Shown: in pieces, positions 1-8,525 of the stretch
Position numbering within the stretch: the first letter of the stretch is position 1
Layout of the letters: each line of letters opens with the position of its first letter
NCBI GenBank assembly: GCA_030066195.1
Contig: JASJCB010000025.1
Span: forward strand, 1-64,000
Direction: 5' to 3'
Source: Acidobacteriota bacterium
GTDB taxonomy: Bacteria > Acidobacteriota > Holophagae > Acanthopleuribacterales > Acanthopleuribacteraceae
Length of the DNA: 64,000 nucleotides
Translations under genes and position numbers: made by a program
The notes under the pieces: model-generated
Seen by the model: only the letters and a program-made list of their open reading frames with translations
Database searches by the model: none
Told to the model about the DNA's origin: nothing

Positions 1-214
1 CACCGGAAGTTCAGGGTCAAAGAATCAGATCTCATTCTTTGCGCACCTAAAAGTCAGGGTCAAGGACCCACAACTGATTTCTTTCACATTACTTTTCAGG
101 GAGCAAAGAATTAGTTTACATTCTTCGACCCTGACTTTTCCGGGTAGAGGAATCAGGCCTCATTCTTTGCTCCTGGCTTTTCCGGGTCAAGGAATCAGAA
201 CGGATTCTTCGATG
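1..214. repeat. array of short hairpin repeat units (left window edge)
   Basis: Four units of about 31-34 bases lie at 14-47, 101-131, 142-173 and 184-214. Each has the pattern AARGAATYAG, six variable bases, then ATTCTT, so each can fold as a small hairpin. The sequence between units is itself conserved, in the style CCTGACTTTTCCGGG, and occurs inverted as AAAAGTCAGGGTC at 50-62 against GACCCTGACTTTT at 128-140. The array ends in GGAACAACCAA at 226-236. A further unit lies at 63954-63984. No cas gene is present and the spacers are not unique, so this is not a CRISPR array. Confidence 0.75.
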
Positions 215-310
215 CTGAATTTTCAGGAACAACCAAACACAACCGGGTGCGAGTTCCCGTGAACTCAGCTCGACAACCGGAAACAACCTGGTTAACGGCC
301 CCCATTCCCT

Positions 311-364
311 CTACTCCGAAGGGCGTTGTGTACCCGGCAGTGTACACAACGCCCTTCGGGGTAG
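311..364. repeat. 23-bp-stem perfect hairpin of a dispersed 20-bp repeat
   Basis: Bases 311-333 pair with 342-364 over 23 positions with a single G-T wobble and an 8-base loop. The core CCGAAGGGCGTTGTGTAC is found again in direct orientation at 551-568 and 643-660, so four copies lie within 350 bp. Confidence 0.85.
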
Positions 365-385
365 GGGGGAATCTGGAACGTCTCA

Positions 386-430
386 CCCCAGGTAGGCAGC
401 CAAGACGGTGTCTTGCCCGCCAACCTGGGG
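386..430 (+). repeat. stem-loop element, copy 1 (covarying inner stem)
   Basis: Outer stem: CCCCAGGT pairs with ACCTGGGG, followed after one mismatch by GGC with GCC. Inner stem: CAAGAC with GTCTTG around a GGT loop. An inverted copy sits at 575-619, with arms equidistant from 502.5. A terminator-like hairpin follows at 443-467, so the element could be transcribed as a small RNA. Confidence 0.75.
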
Positions 431-442
431 CTGATAGGACGC

Positions 443-467
443 AATCCCTTCAGGATAGGGATTTTTT
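443..467 (+). terminator. candidate Rho-independent terminator
   Basis: AATCCCT at 443-449 pairs with AGGGATT at 457-463 and is followed by a T run to 467. It lies 13 bases after the stem-loop at 386-430. Confidence 0.5.
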
Positions 468-574
468 GTAGCCGGATTGCCTGAATGCCACATGACCTGG
501 GGTTTTACAAGGCGTCGGCTTTTTTGTCTTTGTTGCCGTCTTCTTATACCCCGAAGGGCGTTGTGTACTACAAG

Positions 575-619
575 CCCCAGGTTGGTCGTGATGACTCCGT
601 CATCGCGGCCTACCTGGGG
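575..619 (-). repeat. stem-loop element, copy 2, inverted
   Basis: Outer stem: CCCCAGGT with ACCTGGGG, then GG with CC after a mismatch. Inner stem: GATGAC with GTCATC around a 3-base loop. Relative to copy 1 the inner stem differs in sequence on both sides yet still pairs, which is what selection on structure would produce. Confidence 0.75.
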
Positions 620-836
620 TAACGTCCCCCCATTCCCCTACCCCGAAGGGCGTTGTGTACCTGGATGCCATGGGACAAACCGGTAGGATCAGCCCCAACC
701 GTTTCGTTCAAAATGGGGCATGCCATGCTTCCGCGCATCTTTTTGAAGATGGATCGCGGTCCGCGGGCGGGGTTGTTGTTAACTTTGCCGCCCGTATAGC
801 GTAAAATCCATGGAGATACTTGTCAGGGAGGGCGGC

Positions 837-3383
837 ATGAAGCATTGGGTCCCGGTACTTTTGGTTCTCGGCTTTTGGGGGCCGCTCGTTTCGGCTCAGG
901 ATGACAACAATCGGCGCGAGAACCCCATGGCTCGCTTCGAGGATACGACCGAGACCTACCAGGATTTCCGTCGCACCGGCAAGTATCGCGAGTCGCTGGA
1001 GTATTTGGAGAAAGCCATCAACCGCAGCGCCGAGGTGCCGCTGTTGTGGCTCTATGACCGCGCCGATCTTTATTATGAAGTAGGCGAGGTGGATCGCGCC
1101 ATCAGTGAAATCGAATGGTTGCACTATCGCCGCCCCTCTCCCAAAAGCGCGCTGCAACTGGCGATTTACTATAGAGCCAGGGGCGATATCCCCGCTTATC
1201 GGCGCACCATGGAACGGGCCGCCAACCGTTATCGCCGCTTTCGCGGCGGCGTGGATGAGACCGACAACGCCCTGGCCATGATTCGCATCAAGGAAATGCT
1301 GGGCGAGAACCCGCGTTCCCTCTTCCAGGACATCCTCAGCGTGGAGGAGCGCGAGCCGGAAAATACGCTCAAGCGTTACCTGGCCGCCGGTGAGTTGGCC
1401 TGGCGCAAGTTCGACTTTCAGCTGGCGTCGGAGTATTTCGACAAAGTATTGAAGCAGGATGAAGAGAACCTGGACGCCATGGTCGGCCTGGCCGAGTGCT
1501 ATTGGAAATCCGGCGATCCCCGCCTGGGCGAGATGCTGGAAGCGATTCAGGCCGTCAATCCCATTCATCCCCGCGCCCTGGCCATTATGGCGGAGTTGAA
1601 CCTGGAGAACGACCGCTTCGAGGAAGCCCTGGACCAGATCGAGCAGGTTCTGGACTTCAATCCCAATCACATGCGTTTCCTGGGCCTTAAGTCGGCCGCC
1701 TACTTTCTGATGGGCAAGCCGGAGGAAAGCGAACAGATCCGGCAACAGGCCCTGTTGTTCAACCCCTATGCCGCCGAGGTGCTGCGCATTACCGGCCGTA
1801 TCTTGTCGCGCAAATACCGCTTCAAGGAAGCCGCCGGGTTTCAGAAACGCGCCTTGGAGCTGGACCCCGACGACGCCCTGGCCCGGGCCTATTACGCCTT
1901 CGACCTGTTGCGGCTGGGCCGGGACGAGGAAGGCTATGCCGAACTGAAGAAGAGTTTCGAGGCCGACCGGTTCAATGTCCAGGTTTTCAACATGCTGGAG
2001 TTGATGGACAAGGTCCAGGAATTCGTGGTGGTGGAGCGCGACGGTTTCAAGCTGCAGATTCCCAAGCGCGAACGCGAGGTCTGGGGTGATGACGCGTTGG
2101 ATATGCTGGCCGAGGCCATGAAGCAACTCGAGGTCAAATACCGCATGAAGGTGGAGCGTCCGGTATCCGTTCAGATCTTCGACGATCACGACGATTTCAT
2201 GGTCCGCTCGCTGGGTCTGCCCGGCATGGTCGGTTTTCTGGGCATTTGCTTCGGCAACCTGATCACCATGGACGCGCCGTCGGCCCGCACCAAGGGCACC
2301 ATGAACTGGCAGGCCACGCTCTGGCACGAATTCGTCCACGTGATTACCCTGCAAAAAACCGGGAACCGCATCCCCCGCTGGCTGTCGGAAGGTATTTCCG
2401 TCTACGAGGAAGTGGAACGCAACCCGTCCTGGGGCCAACTGCTGGCGCCGCCCTACCTCAACATCCTGGACGAGGACGGTCTGCCCGGTCTGGATGACCT
2501 GGAACCCTACCTGACCCAACCCAAGAGCGGCATGCACACCATGTACGGTTATTTCGCCTCCGGCGAGTTCGTTATGTTCTACGTGGATCGCTTCGGGCAC
2601 CCGGCCCTGGTCGATGCGCTGGAGGCCATCGGTAAGGGCGTCCGCGCCGAGGAAGCGCTGGTGGCCGCCGCGGGCGCCTCCAAGGAATCCCTGGACGACG
2701 CGTTCAAAACCTACCTGGGCGAACGCGTGAAGACCCTCAAGAACCTGGAGGGCCCCGCCGGCGGCGGTTTGTTCCGCGATCAAGCCCGCCCCGTGCCCGA
2801 TCCCAAATCGCCCTTCCTGAAAGCGATGCAAGCCGGGGCCGATGCCATGCGGGCCGGTGACATGGAAAAGGCGGAAAAAGAATTGCTGAAGGCCCGCGAC
2901 CTGTTCCCCGAATACACGGGTGAGGACGGACCTCGCGGCATGCTGGCGCAGATCTACCGCCGGACGAATAACACGGAGGGCCTGCGCACCATTCTGGAGG
3001 AAGCCCTCACCTATGACGGGGCCGACCTGAACGCCTGTCTCGACCTGCTGCCCATCTACACCGAGGAAGAGGCCTGGCAAAAGCTGCACGACACGGCCAG
3101 GACCGGTATGCTGATCGATCCCTTCGACCTGAACATGCACCGGGCCTACAGCCAGGCGCTGGAGAAACTGAATAAACCGGACGAGGCGCTGAACCAACTC
3201 AACCGGTTGATTACGCTGGATAAAGCCAGGGCCGTGGATTACCGGCTGAAGCGACTGGACCTGCTGAAAGGCCAAAAGCGCTTGAAGGAAGCTAAATCCG
3301 AGGCCGTTCGCCTGCTGGAAGACGTGCCCTACTCGTGGGAAGCCCAAAAGCGTTTGCTGGATATCGTTGAAGAGGGCTCCTGA
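837..3383 (+). CDS. secreted TPR-repeat gluzincin-type metallopeptidase
   Basis: The product is 848 residues. It begins with a signal peptide (MKHW, a hydrophobic stretch, then SAQ). Tetratricopeptide-like helical repeats cover roughly residues 40-390 and again 640-845. Between them is a peptidase domain with HEFVH at residues 497-501 and a third-ligand glutamate in LSEG at 518, the gluzincin (peptidase MA) arrangement. I therefore infer a zinc protease exported to the periplasm or surface, with the TPRs binding protein partners. The ATG at 837 was chosen over an upstream ATG at 810 because AGGGAGG lies 5 bases before it and the signal peptide then starts correctly. The stop overlaps the next ATG, so the DUF4159 gene is co-translated. 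The substrate is unknown. Confidence 0.85.
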   Translation: MKHWVPVLLVLGFWGPLVSAQDDNNRRENPMARFEDTTETYQDFRRTGKYRESLEYLEKAINRSAEVPLLWLYDRADLYYEVGEVDRAISEIEWLHYRRPSPKSALQLAIYYRARGDIPAYRRTMERAANRYRRFRGGVDETDNALAMIRIKEMLGENPRSLFQDILSVEEREPENTLKRYLAAGELAWRKFDFQLASEYFDKVLKQDEENLDAMVGLAECYWKSGDPRLGEMLEAIQAVNPIHPRALAIMAELNLENDRFEEALDQIEQVLDFNPNHMRFLGLKSAAYFLMGKPEESEQIRQQALLFNPYAAEVLRITGRILSRKYRFKEAAGFQKRALELDPDDALARAYYAFDLLRLGRDEEGYAELKKSFEADRFNVQVFNMLELMDKVQEFVVVERDGFKLQIPKREREVWGDDALDMLAEAMKQLEVKYRMKVERPVSVQIFDDHDDFMVRSLGLPGMVGFLGICFGNLITMDAPSARTKGTMNWQATLWHEFVHVITLQKTGNRIPRWLSEGISVYEEVERNPSWGQLLAPPYLNILDEDGLPGLDDLEPYLTQPKSGMHTMYGYFASGEFVMFYVDRFGHPALVDALEAIGKGVRAEEALVAAAGASKESLDDAFKTYLGERVKTLKNLEGPAGGGLFRDQARPVPDPKSPFLKAMQAGADAMRAGDMEKAEKELLKARDLFPEYTGEDGPRGMLAQIYRRTNNTEGLRTILEEALTYDGADLNACLDLLPIYTEEEAWQKLHDTARTGMLIDPFDLNMHRAYSQALEKLNKPDEALNQLNRLITLDKARAVDYRLKRLDLLKGQKRLKEAKSEAVRLLEDVPYSWEAQKRLLDIVEEGS

Positions 3384-4213
3384 TGTTCACCCGACCGTGG
3401 ATCGTCCTGCTGCTTGCCTGGAGCAGCGGTTTTTTGTGGGCTCAGTCCTATTACGATTACGGTTACAGCGATTACGGCAATATGGCCGTGGTCAATCCAT
3501 GGGACGAGGGCGTTGCACTGGATCTTCCGCGCCATACCTTCACCTTTGCCCGCATCCACTACAAGCAACGCAACGAGTACGGTTGGGGTTGGCGCACCGA
3601 TTACCCGGACAGCGATATCAACTTTTCGCTACGCCTGAGCGAGTTAACGACCATCCAGGTGAACCGCGATCGGCACGGTAGGATCATCCACGCGGTGATC
3701 GAATTGGGCGACGACCGCCTTTTCTCTTTTCCCTTCATTTATATGGTGGAGGTAGGCAACCTGTACCTGGACAAGGGCGACGCCGGGCGCTTGAGGGAAT
3801 ACCTTTTGCGCGGCGGTTTCCTGCTGGTGGATGATTTCTGGGGCGGCTGGGACTGGGACAACTGGGTGGAGCAAATCCGCAAGGCTTTTCCGGACGCAAG
3901 CCAATATCCCATGTACCCCATCAGCCTGGATCACCCCATCTACCACACGGTCTTCGATTTGGACGAGGTGCCCCAGGTGCCCAGTATCAACAACTGGCTG
4001 CGCTACGGCACCAGTTCGGAAAACGGCGAGGATGCCGAGGCTTACGGTTTGTTCAACCCCGAGGGTCGGCTGATGGCGGTGGTGCTGCACAACACGGACC
4101 TGGGCGACGGCTGGGAACGCGAGGGCGTGGATTACGAATACTTCCGCAAGTTTTCGGTGGGCCGCGCCTATCCCCTGGGCATCAATATCGTCGTCTACGC
4201 CATGACGCATTGA
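3383..4213 (+). CDS. DUF4159 domain secreted protein
   Basis: The protein is 276 residues with an N-terminal signal peptide ending near WAQS. The rest matches the DUF4159 pattern: FTFARIHY near residue 50, W-TDYPDSDINF, a YMVEVGNLYL segment, the glycine-rich GGFLLVDDFWGG, and a late HPIYHTVF segment. DUF4159 is a glutamine-amidotransferase-like fold often found beside MoxR/BatA-type and von Willebrand A proteins; its activity is not established. The start overlaps the stop of the upstream metallopeptidase gene (TGATG), so the two form an operon and probably act together in the cell envelope. Confidence 0.85.
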   Translation: MFTRPWIVLLLAWSSGFLWAQSYYDYGYSDYGNMAVVNPWDEGVALDLPRHTFTFARIHYKQRNEYGWGWRTDYPDSDINFSLRLSELTTIQVNRDRHGRIIHAVIELGDDRLFSFPFIYMVEVGNLYLDKGDAGRLREYLLRGGFLLVDDFWGGWDWDNWVEQIRKAFPDASQYPMYPISLDHPIYHTVFDLDEVPQVPSINNWLRYGTSSENGEDAEAYGLFNPEGRLMAVVLHNTDLGDGWEREGVDYEYFRKFSVGRAYPLGINIVVYAMTH

Positions 4214-4224
4214 TCGGGAAAGCC

Positions 4225-4254
4225 TTGCAGTAATACCGCTCCAGGGAGTATGCT
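4225..4254 (+). promoter_or_regulatory. candidate sigma-70-like promoter of the ABC operon
   Basis: TTGCAG at 4225-4230 and TATGCT at 4249-4254 are separated by 18 bases, about 43 bases before the GTG start at 4298. Confidence 0.4.
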
Positions 4255-4297
4255 GTAACTGTCTCAAAGTACGCTGGTAATTTCCAAGGAGTGGGTC

Positions 4298-5221
4298 GTG
4301 ATTGAAGTAGAGCAGTTGCGCAAGACCTACGGCGAACTCGTTGCCGTGGACGACCTCAGTTTTCGAGCCGAGCCGGGCGCCGTGTTCGGCCTGTTGGGTC
4401 CCAACGGGGCCGGAAAGTCTACCTCTATCGGCTGTATATCCGGACTGTTGCAGCCGTCCGGCGGCAATATTCGCGTATTGGGTCACGACGTGGTCAGTCA
4501 AAGCCTGGCCTCGCGGGAAAGCTTGGGCGTGGTGCCGCAGGAGTTGGCGCTGTACGAGGATCTTTCCGCACGCGAGAACCTGATGTATTGGGGCGGCGCC
4601 TACAAACTGCGCGGGGCCGCCTTGAAACAGCGGGTGCTGGAGGTTTTGGACGTGGTGGGCCTTTCCGACCGCGCCAAGGAACCCTGCAAGAACTTCAGCG
4701 GCGGCATGAAGCGACGGCTTAACTTTGCCTGCGGCATCATTCATCGGCCCAAGGTGCTGCTGCTGGACGAACCCACGGTCGGTGTCGATCCGCAGAGCCG
4801 GGTCAAGCTGCTGGACCTGGTTCGCGAGGAGGCCGCATCCGGCACCTGCGTGCTCTACACCACTCACTACATGGAAGAAGCCGAAAGCCTTTGCGATCGG
4901 TTGGCCATTGTGGATCACGGTAAATTAATGGCGGAGGGCAGCCTGGACGAGCTGCGCGCCATTATGGGTGAACGGGACTTGCTGCGCCTCAGCGGTAGTT
5001 TCGAACCGGAAAAGTTGGGCGGCGGTTTGGGCGAAGGCATCGAAATGGTTCAAATGGAGGCCGATCAGCTTACCCTGGCCGCGGAACACGCATCGACCCG
5101 CCTGCCCGAGATCTTTGCGGAGTTGGCCAAGATAGGTGCCGAGATTCGCGAAACCACACTGACTCGACCAAGCCTGGAGACCCTGTTTATCAAGTTGACA
5201 GGAAGGGAGTTGCGTGAATGA
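4298..5221 (+). CDS. ABC transporter ATP-binding protein
   Basis: This 307-residue ATPase energises export by the two permeases that follow. Walker A is GPNGAGKST (Lys 40), the signature is FSGGMKRRL in place of LSGGQ, Walker B is LLLDEPTVGVD, and the switch histidine is in TTHYMEEAE. The sequence is typical of the DrrA/CcmA-like ABC-2 subfamily that exports drugs, lipids or polymers. The GTG start at 4298 is supported by AAGGAG six bases upstream. The stop overlaps the ATG of the first permease (ATGA), giving translational coupling. The NRPS at 25-38 kb is too far away to assume it is the substrate source. Confidence 0.95.
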   Translation: MIEVEQLRKTYGELVAVDDLSFRAEPGAVFGLLGPNGAGKSTSIGCISGLLQPSGGNIRVLGHDVVSQSLASRESLGVVPQELALYEDLSARENLMYWGGAYKLRGAALKQRVLEVLDVVGLSDRAKEPCKNFSGGMKRRLNFACGIIHRPKVLLLDEPTVGVDPQSRVKLLDLVREEAASGTCVLYTTHYMEEAESLCDRLAIVDHGKLMAEGSLDELRAIMGERDLLRLSGSFEPEKLGGGLGEGIEMVQMEADQLTLAAEHASTRLPEIFAELAKIGAEIRETTLTRPSLETLFIKLTGRELRE

Positions 5222-6447
5222 TGATGCTTCGGGTAGCGCTCAAAGACCTGCGACTGCGGTTCCGCGATCCCCTGGCCCTGTTGCTGTGGCTGGGTATTCC
5301 CATCATGATCGGCGGGCTCATCACCACGGCATTCGGCGCCGGCGGCGGTCCGCCCAAGGCTCAGATCTGGATCGTGGATCAGGACAACAGCTTCCTTTCG
5401 CAAATGTTGGCCGGGGTGCTTTCGGGACAAAACCAGGATGCTCCGTTTTCCGGAGAACAGGTTTCGCTGGAGGAAGGTCGGGCCCGAATCGATGACGGCA
5501 AGGGCACCGCCTTGCTGATTGTGCCTAAAGGATTCCAGGATGCGGTTCTGGACGAAACGCCCACTAAGCTCCAATTGATTACCAATCCCGCGCAACGCAT
5601 TTTGCCGCAGATCGTGGAAGAGGTGCTGGGTCTGTTGACCGAGATCGTCTTCTATCTACAGCGTCTTTTCGGCGACCAATTGCGGGAGTTCTCCACGGAA
5701 GATGTCAACAACCCCCTGGCCTTGCTTTCCAAGCTGGCCGGCGACGAGGCTTTGGTCGCCCGTTTGAAGCGTCTGGGCGAGTTATTATTTCCGCCGGTGC
5801 TCACCGCCGAAGTGGTGGTGGAGAAGAAGGAGCAAGCGGTTCAGAAAGGCATCGGCGAGTTGTTCCTGCCGTCCATGCTGTTCATGGCCCTGTTCTTCAT
5901 GGCGCAGGGGGTAAGCGGCGACATTTGGGAGGAAAAGAATCAGGGCACCTTACGGCGGTTTCTATCGACGCCCAATCGGGTCTTCCAACTGATGGCCGGT
6001 AAGATTCTGGCCGCGGTTTTACTTACTGCTCTGATCTCCTCGGTGGGCCTGGGACTGGCCCGCTACGCGTTCGGCATGCAAATGGCCAACCTGGCCGGTG
6101 CGATTGCTTGGGCTTCGATTTCGGGCGCGATGTTGACCCTCTTGATGATGCTGTTGCAGATGCTGGCCTCCAGTCAACGTGCAGCGGGAATGCTGACCAG
6201 TGTTGTGCTGATACCCCTGCTGATGCTGGGCGGCAGTTTCTTTCCCTTTGATTCGATGCCCGCCGGCATGGCGGCATTGGGTCGCTATACGCCCAACGGT
6301 TGGTCCCTGACCCACCTGGTAGCCCTGATGGACGGCGAAACCCAATTGTCCGACATGGCGCAACCCGCGGCGATTGGGATCGGCATTTGCCTGGTCCTCT
6401 TCATCATCTGCACCCAACGCGCCGGCGGCGCTTTCGCCAGGAGTTGA
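5218..6447 (+). CDS. ABC-2 type permease, subunit 1
   Basis: The 409-residue membrane protein has one N-terminal transmembrane helix (about 18-38), a large extracytoplasmic domain to about residue 215, then five or six C-terminal helices, as in YhiH/DrrB-type ABC-2 permeases. The segment NQGTLRRFLSTPNRVFQLMAG before the helices matches the conserved ABC-2 region contacting the ATPase. Three consecutive ATG codons (5218, 5221, 5224) are possible starts; the first overlaps the ATPase stop. It pairs with the homologous downstream permease to form a heterodimeric exporter. Confidence 0.9.
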   Translation: MMMLRVALKDLRLRFRDPLALLLWLGIPIMIGGLITTAFGAGGGPPKAQIWIVDQDNSFLSQMLAGVLSGQNQDAPFSGEQVSLEEGRARIDDGKGTALLIVPKGFQDAVLDETPTKLQLITNPAQRILPQIVEEVLGLLTEIVFYLQRLFGDQLREFSTEDVNNPLALLSKLAGDEALVARLKRLGELLFPPVLTAEVVVEKKEQAVQKGIGELFLPSMLFMALFFMAQGVSGDIWEEKNQGTLRRFLSTPNRVFQLMAGKILAAVLLTALISSVGLGLARYAFGMQMANLAGAIAWASISGAMLTLLMMLLQMLASSQRAAGMLTSVVLIPLLMLGGSFFPFDSMPAGMAALGRYTPNGWSLTHLVALMDGETQLSDMAQPAAIGIGICLVLFIICTQRAGGAFARS

Positions 6448-6450
6448 ACC

Positions 6451-7596
6451 ATGCTGAAAGACGCTTTGTTTATTGCCGGTAATGACCTGCGTATTATGAT
6501 CAAACAGAAGGAGGCAATCCTTTGGGTATTCATCATGCCCTTCGTGTTCTTCTATTTCATCGGCGCGGTTACCGGGGGAAGCGGCATGTCGCCCTCGGGG
6601 CCGGTCAGTCTTGCGGTTCAGGTGGGCGACAACGGCGGTTACCTGGCCGATGAATTGCTGCGTCGCTTGGAAGAGCAGGACATGAAGCCGGTCCTGGAGT
6701 TCAAGGACGACCTGAGTTTCGACGATTACACCCGCCGTCTCATCATTCCCGCCGATTTTACGCAAAACCTGCTGGCCGATGAGCCCCAGGAAGTCACCTT
6801 CCGCCGAAGGGGTGAAGGTTTGACTTCAGACTATGACCAGTTTCGGGTCTATCGGGCCGTCAATACGGTATTGGCGGACCTGGCCGCGGCCAATCTGCTT
6901 GCTGAAGAAATGGTCACGATCAAGGATTTCGAAAAACTGCACGCCATGCCGCGCAATCTGGAAGTGGAGGTTTCCACCGCCGGCAACCTGGAGAAGGTGC
7001 CGCGTGGATTCGACCAATCGGTACCGGGCATCATGGTGATGTTTACCCTGTTGGTGCTGCTGACCACGGGCGCCGGCAACTTATTGAACGAGCGTCGGGA
7101 AGGCCTGTTGCGACGTCTGGCCAGCGCGCCGATTTCGCGGGCATCGGTGGTTACGGGCAAATGGCTTGGTAAGCTGGCGCTGGGTCTGATTCAAATCATT
7201 TTCGCTATGATTGTGGGAAGCCTGCTCTTCGGTGTCAGTTGGGGACCGCAATTGGCCATGGTGGCTCTGGTTCTGGCGGGTTACGCGATTCTGGTGAGTT
7301 GGCTGGGCATGTTGCTGGGCTGCCTCGCCAGGACGGAAGGCCAGGCGGTTGCCGCCGGTGTTTTGGCGGCTAATGTTTTTGCCGCGTTGGGGGGCTGCTG
7401 GTGGCCGATCGAGGTGACCTCGCCGTTTATGCAAAAGCTGGCTTTGTTCCTGCCGACGGGATGGGCAATGGATGCGCTGCACAAGCTTGTATTTTTCGGC
7501 GATGGAGCCGTTTCGGCTTTGCCGCACCTGTTGGGAATGCTGTTGGCGAGTTTGCTCACGGCCATGTGGACGGTTCGGGTGTTTCGCTTCGATTGA
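6451..7596 (+). CDS. ABC-2 type permease, subunit 2
   Basis: The 381-residue protein has the same architecture as the upstream permease: one N-terminal helix (about 22-42), a periplasmic domain to about 185, then a bundle of C-terminal helices. The REGLLRRLASAPISRASVVTGKW segment marks the ABC-2 coupling region. AGGAG lies 7 bases before the ATG, and only three bases separate it from the previous stop. It is the last gene of the exporter operon and ends 9 bases before the convergent Uma2 gene. Confidence 0.9.
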   Translation: MLKDALFIAGNDLRIMIKQKEAILWVFIMPFVFFYFIGAVTGGSGMSPSGPVSLAVQVGDNGGYLADELLRRLEEQDMKPVLEFKDDLSFDDYTRRLIIPADFTQNLLADEPQEVTFRRRGEGLTSDYDQFRVYRAVNTVLADLAAANLLAEEMVTIKDFEKLHAMPRNLEVEVSTAGNLEKVPRGFDQSVPGIMVMFTLLVLLTTGAGNLLNERREGLLRRLASAPISRASVVTGKWLGKLALGLIQIIFAMIVGSLLFGVSWGPQLAMVALVLAGYAILVSWLGMLLGCLARTEGQAVAAGVLAANVFAALGGCWWPIEVTSPFMQKLALFLPTGWAMDALHKLVFFGDGAVSALPHLLGMLLASLLTAMWTVRVFRFD

Positions 7597-7605
7597 AGCC
7601 GAGAT

Positions 7606-8445
7606 CTAGACTTTATCGGGGTCGATTCCGGCTTCTTTGAGAATGGCCAGCAGGCGCTCTTTCTCGGCGCGCTCCCGCTCTTTCTCGGCGCGCTCCCGCT
7701 CTTTTTCGGCGCGCTCCCGCTCTTTCTCGACGCGCTCTTGTTCCTTTTCGGCAAGAGCATTGTTTTTCGCCTCTTCCTGGGTGGGGAGCAGCTTGCCCGA
7801 TCTGTCATAAAAACGGAGCCAGGTGCTTGTTTGATGTTGGTAACGACCTTTCCAGGTACCCAAACGCACCTGGATTTCTTCCAACCACAATCCGGCTCTG
7901 GGGATGGCCAACGGCACATAACCGGTAGCATCTCTACGGTAGGCTTTCATCTCGCCCTCATGATGGTCATACAAAACATAATAAGGAACCTGGAGGATAT
8001 CTTCATAGACCACCCACTTGGAAGGCACATATTCTTTGGAGTCGGCGGTTCCCAAATCCTCTTTTTCGGTAGACTTGGATAGGATTTCCAAGACAAGGTA
8101 GGGACGAACGCGCTCTTGCCAGATGAGATAACTCTTTCGTTTCATTGCATTGAAGACCGGCGAGGTTCCCAAGGCCAGAAACCAGTCGGGCTGCTTGTGC
8201 CAATGGGGGTTGTTTTTGTCAAAGTGGATATTCAATTCGCTTGCAATCAAAAAATCGGTGACGCCGCGGGCCTCGAAACTCATGAGCAGGCATTCTTTGA
8301 GGAGGTTACATTGAGTGGGGTGAACGATATCGGGCAATTGATGGTCCTCCGGGTATTCCGAGGGCAGGTCGTCCATGGTGGGCAGGCCGGCTTCGAAATC
8401 GTCTTCGGGGTATTTCAGGTTCTCCATCAGTGCTTCCAGTGTCAT
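7606..8445 (-). CDS. Uma2 family (DUF820) PD-(D/E)XK endonuclease-like protein
   Basis: The product is 279 residues. The fold markers are QPDWFLAL near residue 85 and VLEILSKST near 115, which match the Uma2 pattern (PD followed by VxEVxSxST). Uma2 proteins are numerous in cyanobacteria and some other phyla and are annotated as putative nucleases, but their role is unknown. The C-terminal 50 residues are a charged coiled coil built from ERERAEK heptads. The ATG at 8445 is preferred over a GTG at 8472 because GGAGG lies 7 bases upstream. The gene is monocistronic and convergent with the exporter operon. Confidence 0.8.
   Translation of the reverse strand: MTLEALMENLKYPEDDFEAGLPTMDDLPSEYPEDHQLPDIVHPTQCNLLKECLLMSFEARGVTDFLIASELNIHFDKNNPHWHKQPDWFLALGTSPVFNAMKRKSYLIWQERVRPYLVLEILSKSTEKEDLGTADSKEYVPSKWVVYEDILQVPYYVLYDHHEGEMKAYRRDATGYVPLAIPRAGLWLEEIQVRLGTWKGRYQHQTSTWLRFYDRSGKLLPTQEEAKNNALAEKEQERVEKERERAEKERERAEKERERAEKERLLAILKEAGIDPDKV
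7658..7741 (-). repeat. 21-bp tandem repeat inside the Uma2 gene
   Basis: About four near-identical 21-base units, each encoding one ERERAEK heptad. The multiple of 21 keeps the frame and the coiled-coil register, so copy number can vary without disrupting the protein. Confidence 0.8.
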
Positions 8446-8525
8446 TCGCAAACCTCCGGGAACATGTTCCACGCTCTCATTATAGCAGATGCTTCGGGCG
8501 GAGCCGGATATGGCGGTTCCATCAA

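Noticed and set aside
1-214. CRISPR-like periodic repeats
   Set aside because: Separators are conserved rather than unique, unit lengths vary, and there are no cas genes.
708-3347. 879-codon open frame on the minus strand
   Set aside because: It is the antisense shadow of the TPR-metallopeptidase gene, with low-complexity Gln/His/Val-rich translation and no ribosome-binding site.
3644-4918. 424-codon open frame on the minus strand
   Set aside because: It spans the DUF4159 gene and the ABC ATPase gene in antisense; both plus-strand genes have clear family motifs.
4298-7596. ABC exporter as the NRPS product transporter
   Set aside because: It lies about 18 kb away with unrelated genes in between; no sequence evidence links them.
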